From Megaleporinus macrocephalus (Eukaryota > Chordata > Actinopteri > Characiformes > Anostomidae): a DNA stretch of 64,000 nt. A program made the translations under genes and the position numbers. Below are positions 33,622-45,150 of this stretch, one piece after another (position 1 is the stretch's first letter; the number at the start of each line of letters is the position of its first letter). The stretch is taken from NCBI GenBank assembly GCA_021613375.1, contig CM038716.1, positions 11,227,667-11,291,666 of the forward strand. The letters run 5' to 3'. The notes under the pieces were generated by a model. The model searched no databases. It was given only the letters and a program-made list of their open reading frames with translations, and was not told where the DNA came from.

Positions 33622-34320
33622 CATTTGTGGATAACAGCTCTGACTGTGGTTGGGTGGAGTCCCAAAGCCTCATCTGTTGTTGAAGTTCTTCAGATCGAGG
33701 CATAATGTGTTGCTTTTTCGAGATCTTTGAGCTACTTTATGCCGTCAGACAGGTTCTATTTAAGTGATTTCTTGATTCTACAGGTCAGGCAGTAAACAGG
33801 TCTGGGTGTGGCTGGTGAGATTGAACTCAGCTTTCTAAAATATGTGGTTAATCACAGTTTATTCATGGGGGGATGTGGCCTGGTTGGTTCGAATAGCTTT
33901 TTTCCCTTAATATAAAAGAACTCATCATTTAAAAACTGCATTTCATATTCAGTCAGGTTTTCTTTGTCTGATCTGAAACATTTGAATGTGACACAAAACA
34001 AAAGACACCTGTAAGCGGGCAAATACTTTAACATGTTCACCATCTCAGACACTATCCAGCTGTGAAAAGTAGCACTGACCTCTGTAGGTTGTTGTGTAAA
34101 TCCTGAAAAAAGAGAAACCGTTTGTGTTTATATGATTAAAAAAAACATTATTAATGTAAACAATGTCTTTTCATAACATATGCCATGATATGTTGACAGT
34201 GTGGCTGCCGTGCATAATTAAAACGTGGTTTTTAGGCCTGATGTTCGGCTTCTTGGTTACGATCGCCGTCATCAGTGTTACCAAATAAGACCTCATTTGT
34301 TTGGAAGGTATTTTAAACCA

Positions 34321-35085
34321 GCCCTTACAGAAAATAAGTATACTTAAAGTTAATTTTATTAAGTATACTTTATGCAGTGACTATACTAGTGTCATTGTAC
34401 TAGTAGTACACTCGTATATGTACTATTTTAATACTTCTTGGGACTAAATTGGCCCAATTTCTAGTTTTTAAAAGTATACTTTTAAGTACACTTTAAGTGT
34501 AAGAGTAGTAAACCAAGTATAAACTAGCTTACGTCTTTTGTACTGCAACTACACTAAAAGTAAACTTAAGGGTTTACTGTTAGTTTACTAGCTTGTTTTC
34601 TTTAAGTGAACTTAAACTTAACATAATACTAATAATTTACTGCTTATATTATTGTTGTACTTTAAAGTATATGACTAGGTTTAAGAGTTTTTTTCTACTT
34701 AAAATAGAATTTAACAACGTTTACTTACTCACCAGTGGACACACGTAAAATAAACAAGACACACTCAGATTAAGAAACATATTTGTATCTTTATAAATCT
34801 TTATAAATCAAATTTTAAATAAATATTGTACTGGATGTGTTTTTGTGTAGAACAAGAATACTTACTTCTACTATCTCAATCAAAAGATGAAGTACAAGTA
34901 AAGACCAAATATACTTAGACTGTTCTATACTTGTTAGTATAACCCCAGCATACTTAAGTATAACTGTGTTTAGTAGATCACTGAGAAGTACATAAAAAGT
35001 AAACTGAAAGTAGACTCACTTCCTCCTAGTTTAAAAGAAGTAAACTGATGCTACACTTGAATAAACTTCTTTTTTGTAAGGGAGG
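34321..35085. mobile_element. AT-rich MITE with CCCTTACA termini
   Basis: Left end GCCCTTACAGAAAATAAGTA; right end (reverse complement) CTCCCTTACAAAAAAGAAGT. The interior is full of AAGTATACTTTAAGTACACT-type self-complementary motifs and has no coding capacity. This type of palindrome-rich non-autonomous element is common in fish genomes. Confidence 0.75.
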
Positions 35086-35837
35086 CCAGTAACAACTGCT
35101 AACGACACAGCATGCTGGGTATTCTGTCACTGGTGCTTCTAGTATATATCATATGAAAGATAGCAGTAAACATTATCTAATATTATACATAGAGAAAAAA
35201 AGAAGTGCTGGGTAGTGCGTGAAATGCCCCCTGATATTCAGGGGTCCCATATTGTTGACTGGCTGCTCTCACTGATGCTAGTGGTAATGGATTCAGTGGC
35301 AACAAGATGTTTGGTTTAACGGTTCTTCTACAGGTTTGGTAGATCTTCCACACATGTACTGAACTCTTACTCCTCATCTCTTCATCTGTCGTCAGTCTGA
35401 TTGAGTGAATCAGCAATAACTCAATCTTTACTGCAGAAGGACCAACCGGGGGGACCAGTTTGCTACAGCCCACCCTGAGGCAGAGCAGTGCTGCAGCTAT
35501 AGTTAGTTAAGAAAGACAGAAGCTCTCTGATTGGTGGGTGAAGCAGCTAAACAATGACAACATATTGTTAAATTTATTCAGAGGGGTCCATGAGGTTATT
35601 TAGGCCCCCCAGGACCCCCTACATTTCAAACCCTGGTGCTGAGTAATTTTCTTGGAGATAGAAGATGGTTAAGTGGCTGTACAAATGGCTCAGAGCCTGA
35701 AAGGAACAGTTATGGGTCTATTTCAAAGGTACGTTGAGGTACGTTGAGGTCTCTCTGTCTTATCAGTACCTGGATGCACTTAAGCACAGAGACTGAAGGA
35801 ACTTTACCTTTTCTTATTCTCTTCTTCTCCAACCCTA
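35086..35837. other. No gene seen
   Basis: ORFs up to 96 codons (35183-35473, minus) have no recognisable domain. The tandem pair GGTACGTTGA occurs at 35728-35747. Confidence 0.4.
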
Positions 35838-35881
35838 AAAGAAGAAGAAGAAGAAGAAGAAGAAGAAGAAGAAGAAGAAGA
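35838..35881. repeat. (GAA)n microsatellite
   Basis: About 14 AGA/GAA triplets; gives poly-Arg, poly-Leu and poly-Lys pseudo-ORFs. Confidence 0.95.
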
Positions 35882-36179
35882 GCCGGATTGGTCATCTCAC
35901 AGATCCACATTCAGCATCAAGGTTCTGAGAAGCGTACAGCAGCAGACGCACCTTTCATTGTACATATGATGACAAGCTGAACGACTCCAAGGATCGTGAG
36001 AGCTGCTACGGCCACAGCTAAGCAAGTGACAGTGCTGGACCTGCAGGACTGGAGTTCTTCTAGAACATAAACAAGCCAAGTTCACATGAACTGAACCCCT
36101 GCAGCTCTTGATGGCTTGAGTACGTTTCCAGATACACACTTGACAATGACAATACTAAAACTCCACACTACTGATATTC

Positions 36180-36305
36180 CTCCATCCATCCATTCTCTTC
36201 CACTTTATCCCGCTAGTCGGGGTCACGGGGGGGCTTGAAGCCAATCCCAGTGTCACCCCGCGAAGGCAGGGTACGCCATGGACAGGTCACCAGTCCATCA
36301 CACAC
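36180..36305. repeat. Teleost interspersed repeat (CCATCCATC start, GGGGTCACGGGGGG core)
   Basis: Starts TCCATCCATCCATTC, then CACTTTATCCCGCTAGTCGG, GTCACGGGGGG, and CAGGTCACCAGTCCATCACA. This order is familiar from a very abundant fish interspersed repeat. The name is not recalled with certainty. Confidence 0.65.
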
Positions 36306-36806
36306 TCACGCTAACCACTACACCACCCTACTAACCACTACACCACCATACTAACCACTACACCACCATACTAACCACTACACCACCGTAATAACCACTA
36401 CACCACCATACTAACCACTACACCACCATACTAACCACTACACCACCACACTAACCACTACACCACCGTACTAACCACTACACCATCATACTAACCACTA
36501 CACCTCCATACTAACCACTACACCACCATACTAACCACTACACCACCATACTAACCACTACACCACCATACTAACCACTACACCATCATACTAACCACTA
36601 CACCACCATACTAACCACTACACCACCGTACTAACCACTATACCACCATACTAACCACTGCACCACCATACTAACCACTACACCACCATACTAACCACTA
36701 CACCACCATACTAACCACTACACCACCGTACTAACCACTACACCACCATACTGACCACTACACCACCATACTAACCACTACACCATCATACTAACCACTA
36801 CACCAG
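36306..36806. repeat. 20-bp minisatellite, about 25 units
   Basis: Units of ACTAACCACTACACCACCAT, exactly 20 bp (three per 60 bases throughout), with point variants (CACCATCAT, CACCGTA, CACTGCACC). Confidence 0.95.
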
Positions 36807-37209
36807 CTCTACAGCCAAGAAAGCCCAGCAGCGTCTCTACTTCCTCCGGAAGCTGAGAAAGGCCCGTCTTCCTCCACCCATCCTCACCCTCTTCTATAGG
36901 GGAACCATAGAGAGCATCCTAAGCAGCTGCATCACTGCCTGGTTTGGGACCTGCACAGCCTCTGACCGCAAGTCCCTCCAACGCATTGTGAGGACAGCTG
37001 AGAGGATCATCGGAGTCTCTCTCCCCTCCGTCTTGGACATTTACACCACCCGCTGCATCCGCAAAGCAACCAGCATTGTGGATGACCCCACCCACCCTTC
37101 ACACAGACTGTTCTCCCTCCTGCCATCAGGAAGAAGGTACCGCAGCGTCCGGTCCAACACGACCAACAGCTTCTTCCCCCAAGACTTCTCAACACAACTC
37201 AACGTCTGA
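36807..37209 (+). pseudogene. LINE ORF2 C-terminus (CR1/Rex1/L2 group)
   Basis: Continuous plus-strand frame: KKAQQRLYFLRKLRKARLPP, LTLFYRGTIESILSSCITAW, RTAERIIGVSLPSVLDIYTT, RKATSIVDDPTHPSHRLFSL, LPSGRRYRSVR, ending at a stop at 37207-37209. This is the conserved end of ORF2, after the RT core, in teleost CR1/Rex1/L2-group elements. The RT core itself is absent: the frame starts directly at the minisatellite. 5'-truncated copy. Confidence 0.85.
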
Positions 37210-37535
37210 ACTGATATCTTTCTCCAACCATTTACCCCAGATAAAAAAAGGGAAGCATTTTTTGCACAAAGCATTGCACTAACAACTTTACTACCTCACT
37301 GGACTCTATTTATTACACATTGCACAATTTGCACACAACCAGCAATTATTTATTATTCTCTGTCTGTACTGTGTTGTGTTGTCTGTCCGTACTTGTTTGT
37401 TTGTGTTGCACTTGTGTCTGTATGCACTGTCTATGTTGAACTATGGTCCTGGAGGAACGTTGTTTCGTTTCACTGTGTACTCTGTATGTAGTTGAAATGA
37501 CAATAAAAACCCACTTGACCACTTGACTTGACCAC
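37210..37535 (+). mobile_element. 3' UTR of the LINE fragment
   Basis: T-rich 3' UTR ending TTGAAATGACAATAAAAACC then CACTTGACCACTTGACTTGA, i.e. a polyadenylation-like AATAAA and a short tandem tail as expected for this LINE group. Confidence 0.75.
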
Positions 37536-38104
37536 ACTGTGACGCCTATTTCAAATACTACATGTATTAAAATGACAGAAGTTGAACTAAAGCTTTTCAC
37601 TAAACTGAGTTGTTGGATCAGTGTAATTAATTAATTTAATTAATTGTGTTACTGAAATGAATCACAATTAGATCATCTTTAATTAACATAAGTGAAGTGT
37701 ATCCTTCAGTCGTTAGGTTTTAAGTTCAGGTTTAAAGGCTCATATAACATTTAAATTTCTTTATCTCATATATTCATATAAGCCAGTATCATTAGATCTG
37801 CTCTCATCATTGATGCACAAATCAAGCCCTGAATTTATTTCTTTTAAAATATTTCTATCAACATGTCCATGCATTATGTTTAACTGCCCCTCCAACCAGG
37901 GCTGATTGATGGGACTTGATATTTGAATTCCCTCGTCTTGCAGGTTTACCACCCGTGTTGTCTAGTCTCCAAAACTGCAGGACTAGTTATCAGACAAAAA
38001 AACAATAGTGTAAACATCCGCTCAAGACCCACCCATCAGATTTACACACCTACTGTCCCACATTCCTCAACCATAACACTACTGTTATGATCTCACCATC
38101 ATAC
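37536..38104. other. Sequence downstream of the Ig exons, no exon identified
   Basis: A 63-codon minus ORF (37952-37761; contains GQLNIMHGHVDRNILKEINS) looks protein-like in composition but I do not recognise it. A transmembrane exon for the Ig gene was not found here. Confidence 0.3.
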
Positions 38105-38356
38105 CTGATATGCTGATCTGTACTTCCCGCACGTGATCTTTATCTCGAATGAGACAAAAGTAGCTGCTCGTGTCCCTCTCGTCTCCCACGACGACACTGT
38201 GGCGTACACTGTAGTCTACACTGTAGTCTTCAGCACGAATGATTATCCCCTTCTTATCCGTCCAAGACCCCTTTGGCATGGAAGACCAACCGCCCGATTC
38301 GCATGTCAAGCACACCTTCCCACCCACGCTGTCCACCGTAATGACTGAAGACGCTT
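38105..38356 (-). CDS. Butyrophilin-like immunoglobulin exon 2 (second Ig domain)
   Basis: A 252-bp exon-like block on the minus strand, framed by an acceptor (TTTTTTCTAG at 38366-38357) and a donor (CAG|GTATGATGG, donor GT at 38104-38103). It encodes a second Ig domain: VGGKVCLTCESGGW, a W in GSWTDKKG, VDYSVRHSVVVGDERDTSSY then FC. Both canonical cysteines and the core tryptophan are kept. The CESGGW...W..D..G pattern is typical of the membrane-proximal domain in fish butyrophilin/MOG-like receptors. The neighbouring V-type exon lies upstream on the same strand. No transmembrane or B30.2 exon was found, so the gene is partial or its remaining exons are divergent. Confidence 0.7.
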
Positions 38357-38461
38357 CTAGAAAAAAGGTTTGGTAAAGTTCTTAATGGAGACATAAGTGC
38401 AGGGTAGTTCATTTCTAGGACCACAGTGTGGACATAGTTAGCCATCAAACATTGGTCTTAC

Positions 38462-38815
38462 CAGCCACTTGAACAGCCGCTACGGCTTCTTTAGTCCATC
38501 GGCTGTACGTGAGGGAGCACATGTTCTCTCCTGCTTCAGAAGTTTGCGCTCCTGATATTCCTAATGACACATTTCCATTCTGGAGCTCATCTCTGAGCAG
38601 GTGTGTCCTGCCTGCATAAGACGGGAACTGAGGAGCGTTTTGGTCTTCATAGTTCTTATACATGTGGACAAGGATTTCAGGGGGCCGGGCTCGGAAGCAC
38701 TCGACTCTCATTCCCGCAGCGCTCGTCCTGGGCTTGAGATGAAACGACAGAACGATGTCCTCACCGGCACTTACAACCACTGGACTGTCCAGACCAATTA
38801 GGTCGTACTGACTCT
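38462..38815 (-). CDS. Butyrophilin-like immunoglobulin exon 1 (V-type domain, altered cysteine)
   Basis: A 354-bp minus-strand block between an acceptor (CACCATTTCAG, exon from about 38815) and a donor (GGCTG|GTAAGACC, exon end 38462). It reads ESQYDLIGLDSPVVVSAGED, IVLSFHLKPRTSAAGMRVEC, GRTHLLRDELQNGNVSLGIS, SEAGENMCSL and W, the usual layout of the N-terminal V domain in fish butyrophilin-like proteins. The first canonical cysteine (normally L-x-C-x-L-K-P) is Phe, and the core tryptophan after it (normally V-E-W) is Cys, while the second cysteine is present. The domain would lack its standard disulfide, suggesting decay or an altered fold. The frame is open, so it could still be expressed. 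Confidence 0.7.
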
Positions 38816-39170
38816 CTGAAATGGTGAAACACCAAATAGAATATTTACAATAACTTTCACATCACCAAACACTCTGTACTTTTGGACTCATATCCTACCT
38901 GAGCTGGAACTGCACAGGTAAACTGACCACACCCCACATATAAATCTGAAATATAATAATATATGGATCTCAAATATAGGACAGGTATTTTATACTATGT
39001 ATCAGTTATCAGACTGTATCATATTATATCTTGATTTATCTGTATAATTAATAATTATATTCTTAACTATATATAATACTGACTATACTGCTATTATTAT
39101 ACTATGCTTATTATATTATACACCATATATACATATATACACCAGTCTATACATGTAAATAGTGCTACTG
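38816..39170. other. Upstream of the Ig exons; possible leader exon
   Basis: On the minus strand, a small interval between TATATTTCAG and CAG|GTAGGATAT (about 38950-38903) has splice-like borders and could be part of a leader exon, but no complete signal peptide with a start codon was found. The rest is AT-rich. Confidence 0.25.
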
Positions 39171-39250
<80 letters not shown>

Positions 39251-39254
39251 TTAT
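39171..39254. repeat. (CTAT)n microsatellite, left half
   Basis: About 20 tetranucleotide units ending in TTTAT directly at the LTR element; it continues on the other side of the element at 42127. Confidence 0.95.
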
Positions 39255-39677
39255 TGTGGGGTGCTCGAGGGACGAGAGGGACCAGAAAGGTGTATCAGTG
39301 ACGGCTTGCAGTCACAATTTATTTAGTCTTGACAAAAAAATTCCAAAATCTAAAGACGAGTAAAAAAAATGGACAAAAATTGGATCCTCTTCATACGCGC
39401 AGTGAGTAGCACGGCCTCGGAGGCTCCTCTCCCCGTACCGGCGCAGTAAACACCATAGAAGACAGCGGTAGACCCCGGGCGACACACAGTCAGACGGCGG
39501 ATCCGGCGGCACAGCTCAGTCCCCTAGGCGACAGAAGAGGCGTAGAGAACAGAACAGGAGAAAGGGAGACACGGCATACCATAGAGACGTTAACGGTCAG
39601 TTGTACGGCTCCAATGCTGCTCCCCCACTGAGTCTCAGCGAGCCCTTTTTATGCTCCGGCTCCGTCGAGTTGAGTGG
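39255..39677 (-). repeat. 3' LTR (truncated)
   Basis: Starts TGTGGGGTGCTCGAGGG. Matches the other LTR to GAGTTGAGTG (39668-39677), then jumps into the RT remnant, so about 170 bp at this LTR's inner edge were lost together with the end of pol. Confidence 0.85.
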
Positions 39678-39679
39678 AT

Positions 39680-39832
39680 GATGACGTCATCTAGGTAGGC
39701 AGCCGCAAAGGTTTGGTTCGGCCGTAGGACCACATCCATGAGCCGCTGGAAGGTGGCAGGCGCTCCATGGAGCCCGATCGGGAGAACCTGGTAATGCCAG
39801 TGGCCCGATGAAGAGGAAAAGGCTGTTTTGGG
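39680..39832 (-). pseudogene. Reverse-transcriptase fragment of the LTR element
   Basis: The minus strand reads KTAFSSSSGHWHYQVLPIGL, HGAPATFQRLMDVVLRP and AAYLDDVIIHS. This is RT blocks 3-5 of Ty3/gypsy, with the catalytic Y-L-D-D box. It is placed after integrase and joined out of frame to it by a deletion; the remainder of RT and RNase H is deleted to the LTR. Confidence 0.85.
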
Positions 39833-39839
39833 TCGGGCA

Positions 39840-40950
39840 CCGTTCGGTGCCACCAGTTGTAGTGGCGTTGTTGGGCTCGTTGGGCTTCCTCCATATGCTC
39901 TTGCACAATGGGGGCTACAGCGTCAATGCGCTGTTGCATCTCTTGAACATACTCAATGACGGAGCGGTACGGGGACGGTTGCTGCTCCCATGCCTCCCTG
40001 ACCACATCGAGAAGCCCCCGTGGCCTGCGAGAATAAAGGAGCTCAAAGGGTGAAAACCCTGTGGGGGCCTGGGGCACTTCTCGTATGGCAAAGAGGACGT
40101 AGGGAATCAGCAAGTCCCAGTCCCGTCCGTCCTGAGCCACCACCTTGCGGAGCATACGTTTTAGCGTTTGGTTAAACCTCTCCACCAATCCGTCCGTCTG
40201 GGGGTGATAGACGGAGGTGGGGAGGTGTTTAATTTGGAGAAGCCCACAGAGGTCCGCCATAAGTTTGGAAATGAACGGGGTACCTTGGTCCGTAATGATG
40301 TCCTTCGGGATCCCCACACGACTACATAGCGTGAACAGTTCCCTGGCAAGTGCCTTGGAGGTGGCTTTTCTAAGGGGGACCGCCTCCGGGTAGCATGTTG
40401 CATAATCCACCAAGACGAGGATGTACTCGTGCCCCCGGCCGCACTTTGGCAACTGCCCTACAATGTCCATGCCTATTCGCTCAAAGGGGACGGCGATGAT
40501 GGGAAGCGGGACGAGGGGAGCTGGTGGCGGCCTTTTTGGGGACGTGAGCTGACACCTCTGGCACCGCTGACAGAAGTTCTTCACCTCGGTGTATATGGAG
40601 GGCCAATAGAACCGGGGGAGGATGCGTGCCAAGGTGTTCTCGTGATCCAGGTGCCCTCCCATTGGATGATGGTGTGCTAGGTGCATCACAGCATCGATGC
40701 GAGACCTGGGCAGGACCAGGGCCTCTCTGACTCCTCCAGGGAGGTGCCGCACATGGTACAAGAGGTTATCTCGGACCGCGAAGTAGGTACTGGGGAGTGG
40801 CTGTTGGGCATGTGGCACTCCGTCAATCTGCATCACGTTCTCCCAGGCCCGCTTTAACCTATTGTCCTCCCGCTGTTCTTTGGCAAACCCCCCCTCCTGC
40901 TGTATCTGCTGGAAGAGTGAGGAGAGGGGGTTCGGGACGCTAGGATGCTC
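39840..40950 (-). pseudogene. Integrase of the LTR element
   Basis: Lies in an open minus-strand frame of 479 codons (41130-39691; residue numbers refer to it). An HHCC zinc-binding region spans about residues 153-193 (HHHPMGGH ... CQRCQRC). The catalytic triad is D222 (MDIVGQLP), D281 (IITDQGTPF) and E317 (GLVERFNQTLKRML), with 35 residues between the last two as expected for D,D-35-E. The integrase core is therefore intact in sequence, but the C-terminus is lost in the deletion joining it to RT. Upstream, the frame carries a spacer (EEGGFAKEQRE-like) that follows protease in related elements. Confidence 0.85.
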
Positions 40951-41004
40951 ACCTTCGCTGCTGACCTCCCCGCTTTCCTCCGCCGGCTGTGCCATCAGGG
41001 TGGA

Positions 41005-41170
41005 CTTCTCCATGCACAGAGGCAACCGGCAGCGTCTCACAGGATGGCTGGATCCCAGGGAAATGAGTCGGTCGAAGCAAGGTGACCGTACTGCCGGAAT
41101 CCATAAGGGCGCACACCTTCTGGCCATCAACTAGCAGGCGGCGGGTGACGCAGGCGGTGGGAGTCGCTCC
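41005..41170 (-). pseudogene. Aspartic protease remnant of the LTR element
   Basis: The minus strand reads TRRLLVDGQKVCALMDSGST, then VTLLRP. The D-S-G-S active-site motif and the preceding strand are those of retroelement aspartic proteases. It sits directly after a shortened gag and before integrase. A frame change separates it from the integrase frame. Confidence 0.75.
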
Positions 41171-41199
41171 ATGCCAGCTACAGCCTGCGAGGCAAGCCT

Positions 41200-41367
41200 T
41201 CCTGGGTTGAGCAGGGCCGGTAGGGTCCGGTTCGGTGGGCATAGGTTCATCCAGGACCGCGCGGCTATGATGTCTTCGGTCAGGGCCCTGACACCTCTTG
41301 CCAGCTCTTGGGTAGCTGTTTGTTGTTGTATGCTGGTCTCCAGTAAGTGCTGGATGATTTGATCCAT
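41200..41367 (-). pseudogene. gag N-terminal remnant of the LTR element
   Basis: Begins with Met at 41367 (MDQIIQHLLETSIQQQTATQ), a Gln-rich start like the gag of related fish elements. It is cut short: capsid and zinc-knuckle parts are missing before the protease. Confidence 0.5.
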
Positions 41368-41530
41368 TTCTCCTGTCTACAGCGTGCAAGCAGGAGAGGA
41401 TGAGGTGAAGTAGGAGGGAGGAGCGAAGAAAAAGAGAGAAAAAAAAGAATGATATTATTATTATCATTATTATTATTTTTTTTCTGGTGGTGTCCCTCAG
41501 ACGGATGTCGATGCCCGCATTCTCCACCAC

Positions 41531-42255
<725 letters not shown>

Positions 42256-43629
42256 CTATTTTTCCTTATATTCAACTTATATTAGCATATAGACGCATTT
42301 GTGACATACATGCCAACTTATTGGAAATCGGTGATCAAAGCAATATTTCAGTGTAAGATATGTAACATATTTAACAACATAAGATAAAAAATAATTATTC
42401 ATACTCATACAGCTTCATGATAAGGTTTTTCATGCATGTTGCTGGTTTTATTACATTTATGTTTGTTTCTTTTTAGAAATTTGCTTTAAAATAGTATTTT
42501 AGAATTAGGATTAGACATACTGTGTATGCATGATTTACGTATCAAACCGAATATATGCATATATGTGTTGATCCATCTATCAGACATATACGCCCAAGAT
42601 TTAATAATACTTCTACATACACAGCATATATTTACATACATGCTGAAACACATGCATGACCCTGTATGACTGTATAAGTGCATATACAGTCCAAATACAA
42701 AGCTTTTTAATGAAGGCGTCATTGACACTCATTTCTCCAATACTGTGTTCACTTAAACCCAGAACTAGAACTAACTACACATATGGTAATTATTAATATT
42801 AACATTAATAACCCATTCAGATATTTCTATTTTCATTTATGATAAAATCAGCTTCAGTACTACTGGACTGAGGGGAATCTGACATTTAGAAGATCTGCAT
42901 GCTCAGATGAAAGTGTGGGCAATCAAAATCCTGAAGCTCTGATGTCTGCTTACCCTCCAAATATGGCTTAGCATGTGTTGCTATGTGCTATTACCTCAGT
43001 CAAGCTGTAGTAGACCCTGAAAGAGTTCAGTTACTTTCTGTGTATGATGACCCCAAGTAGCTGGATACAGCAGAAGATAATGGATGGATGATGAAATATT
43101 CTTACTCTGTACAAAAAGGCACTCAGAAAAATATTTGTTTAGAAATTTCGATCTATAAAGATTTATTAAAAAAATAACGTTTCATTTGCTGAATATGTGT
43201 TGTATTTGTGCAGCCCACTGCTACGTCTACATAATAAGAAAAAAACATGAGCTAGTCATATACTTTAAAGAGCAAAAATAACATATAAGTAGTAAATTGT
43301 AAGTATTCTGTCGAGTAAAGCTTGCAGTTACTTTCAGTGGCTCTCTTTTAAAACACACCAGTTTGGTTCATTCAATTGAATTCCATTACACTGGCTAAAC
43401 GTACCTACTGTCTCATTTCCAGCTCATAGAACATGATTTACTCCTGTTGATTCAACTTGTTTTACTAGACTGGCTTTAAAAGTGCAGACTGTAGTGTCTG
43501 GTCAGTTGATAGTCACTCTTAGGAGTAGAGAATGTGGTAATGCTAACAATACAGGAAAGAAAAACATGGATCTCCATTGTTGTAAATTCTTGTTTTTCCA
43601 CATCCTTTGAACACAGCAGTCGCCGTTTA
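42256..43629. other. AT-rich intergenic sequence, no gene seen
   Basis: Only short unsupported ORFs. 43045-43092 (GACCCCAAGTAGCTGGATAC then GATAATGGATGGATGA) is a reverse-orientation scrap of the interspersed repeat at 36180-36305. Confidence 0.5.
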
Positions 43630-44245
43630 CAGATGTTGATGTTGATGTTGGTTACAGTGGTGGTGATGTTGTTTACAGTGGTGGTTACAGTGGTGGTGAT
43701 ATTGGTTACAGTGGTGGTGATGTTGGTTACAGTGGTGGTGATGTTGGTTACAGTGGTGATGATGGTGTTTACAGTGGTGGTGATGGTGTTTACAGTGGTG
43801 ATGGTGTTTACAGTGGTGGTGATGGTGTTTACAGTGGTGGTGATGTTGGTTACAGTGGTGGTGATGGTGTTTACAGTGGTGGTGATGGTGTTTACAGTGG
43901 TGGTGATGGTGTTTAATGTGGTGGTGATGGTGTGTACAGTGGGGGTGATGGTGTTTACAGTGGTGATGATGGTTTTTACAGTGGTGGTGATGGTGGTTAC
44001 AGTGGTGGAGATGGTGTTTACAGTGGTGGTGATGTTGTTTACAGTGGTGGTGATGGTGTTTACAGTGGTGGTGATGTTGGTTACAGTGGTGATGATGGTG
44101 TTTACAGTGGTGGTGATGGTGGTTACAGTGGTGGTGATGGTGGTTACAGTGGTGGTGATGGTGTTTACAGTGAGGGTGATGTTGGTTACAGTGGTGGTGA
44201 TGGTGTTTACAGTGGTGGTGATGGTGTGTACAGTGGTGGTGATGG
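43630..44245. repeat. 21-bp minisatellite, about 29 units
   Basis: Units GGTGGTGATGGTGTTTACAG plus T, 21 bp, some shortened to 18 bp. All forward frames and two reverse frames are open (TVVVMVF, GGDGVYS, HHHHCKH repeats, up to 270 codons). Because 21 is divisible by 3 and the unit lacks stops, these ORFs are explained by the repeat. No flanking coding sequence supports a gene. Confidence 0.95.
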
Positions 44246-44433
44246 GAATCAGTGGTCACCATTCTACAAATATACACATTGTATTCACTGTGAAACAGTT
44301 TGGTGCATTCTGGGTAAAAAGAGTGCTCTGGTGGGCTCAGAACTGAAAACATCTTATAAAAGACTAAAGGTGTATAAATGAATAGCTGCTTGGTTTTATA
44401 AACTAGCGTCAATAGGACACCTGAATTTGGGGT
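44246..44433. other. Right flank of the 21-bp minisatellite
   Basis: GGGAATCAGTGGTCACCATT then CTACAAATATACACATTGTA and TTCACTG resemble 2815-2870, 10558-10610 and 45850-45905, the same flank without repeat expansion. Confidence 0.7.
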
Positions 44434-44723
44434 GTTCTGTAGTCAGAGAGGAAACTTCAGGGCCTATAAGTTCTTCAGAGAAGGTCTAATTATTTCTGGG
44501 AGCTAGAAAAACTCACATCAACATAATAATGCTGGTTAAACTCTGGATGGAAACAAAAGGGTTAAATTCTTGGAAAGTCCAGCAGAAAACTGGCCAATCA
44601 GGAATAGTTTTTATTCTGGGTGGTATCTGGATTGATATATTTAAGTGAGTCTTCTTATTAGTTAGGACTTGAAGCACTGAAGGGAAGGCCTAAAGCAGAG
44701 GTGGAGCCACATGCAGCTCTTTT

Positions 44724-44739
44724 ACTGCCCCCTTGTGGC
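44724..44739 (-). promoter_or_regulatory. Candidate CTCF-binding motif, copy 2
   Basis: ACTGCCCCCTTGTGGC, identical to 1680-1695. Confidence 0.45.
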
Positions 44740-45028
44740 TCCACAGCAGTATTACATCTTTAGATTCAAACATTAACACAGTTTTAACACAGTTTCAACA
44801 AGAAATGGTCTGGAATTCATGTATACCTGCCAATTCACTGAACTTTAATCCTGAATTCTGGCAACATCTTAGTGGAAATAAGTCACGCTAGGCCTTCTGG
44901 AGGTTCTAGATACGTCAGTGATTGAATATGAGCTGCAGTTTAGTGAGTTTATTAGAACAGCAGGCGTCTCTACTGAAACAGTCACAGCTCACTACTGACT
45001 TCAGTGATGACCTTCATGTTGAATCATG

Positions 45029-45150
45029 TCTTTACAGGAGAGGCCAAAAACTGTCTTCACTTTCAATGTACGTCAATGGAACCAGAAAGGAGCATTTCTA
45101 TTGGTCCGTTCATCCTGAGATTAGGGGACAATGTAAAGGACAGCTTTTCC
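45029..45150 (+). repeat. Single arm of the fold-back repeat family, copy 2
   Basis: Counterpart of 1985-2105 with the same internal deletion and small differences. Confidence 0.7.

Larger units (their letters stand above)
32444..34030 (-). mobile_element. Degraded Tc1/mariner-like transposon
   Basis: The left end has the widespread teleost terminus TACAGTGCTGTGAAAAAGTA followed by TTTGCCCCC. The right end is decayed: only GGGCAAATACTTT (34018-34030) remains, preceded by ATCATTTAAAAACTGCATTT and AAACATTTGAATGTGACA. Interior landmarks in the same order as intact relatives include GTGGAGTCCCAAAGC (33655) and TATTTAAGTGATTTCTTGAT (33758). It is interrupted by a foreign segment at about 33203-33621. 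Confidence 0.75.

Noticed and set aside
35744..35980. Arg-rich or Leu-rich ORFs near 35.8 kb
   Set aside because: Translation of the GAA microsatellite.
43534..44412. 270-codon plus and 261-codon minus ORFs (Val/Phe-rich and His/Cys-rich)
   Set aside because: Fully explained by the 21-bp minisatellite, whose unit has no stop in several frames. No start context, domain or flanking exon.
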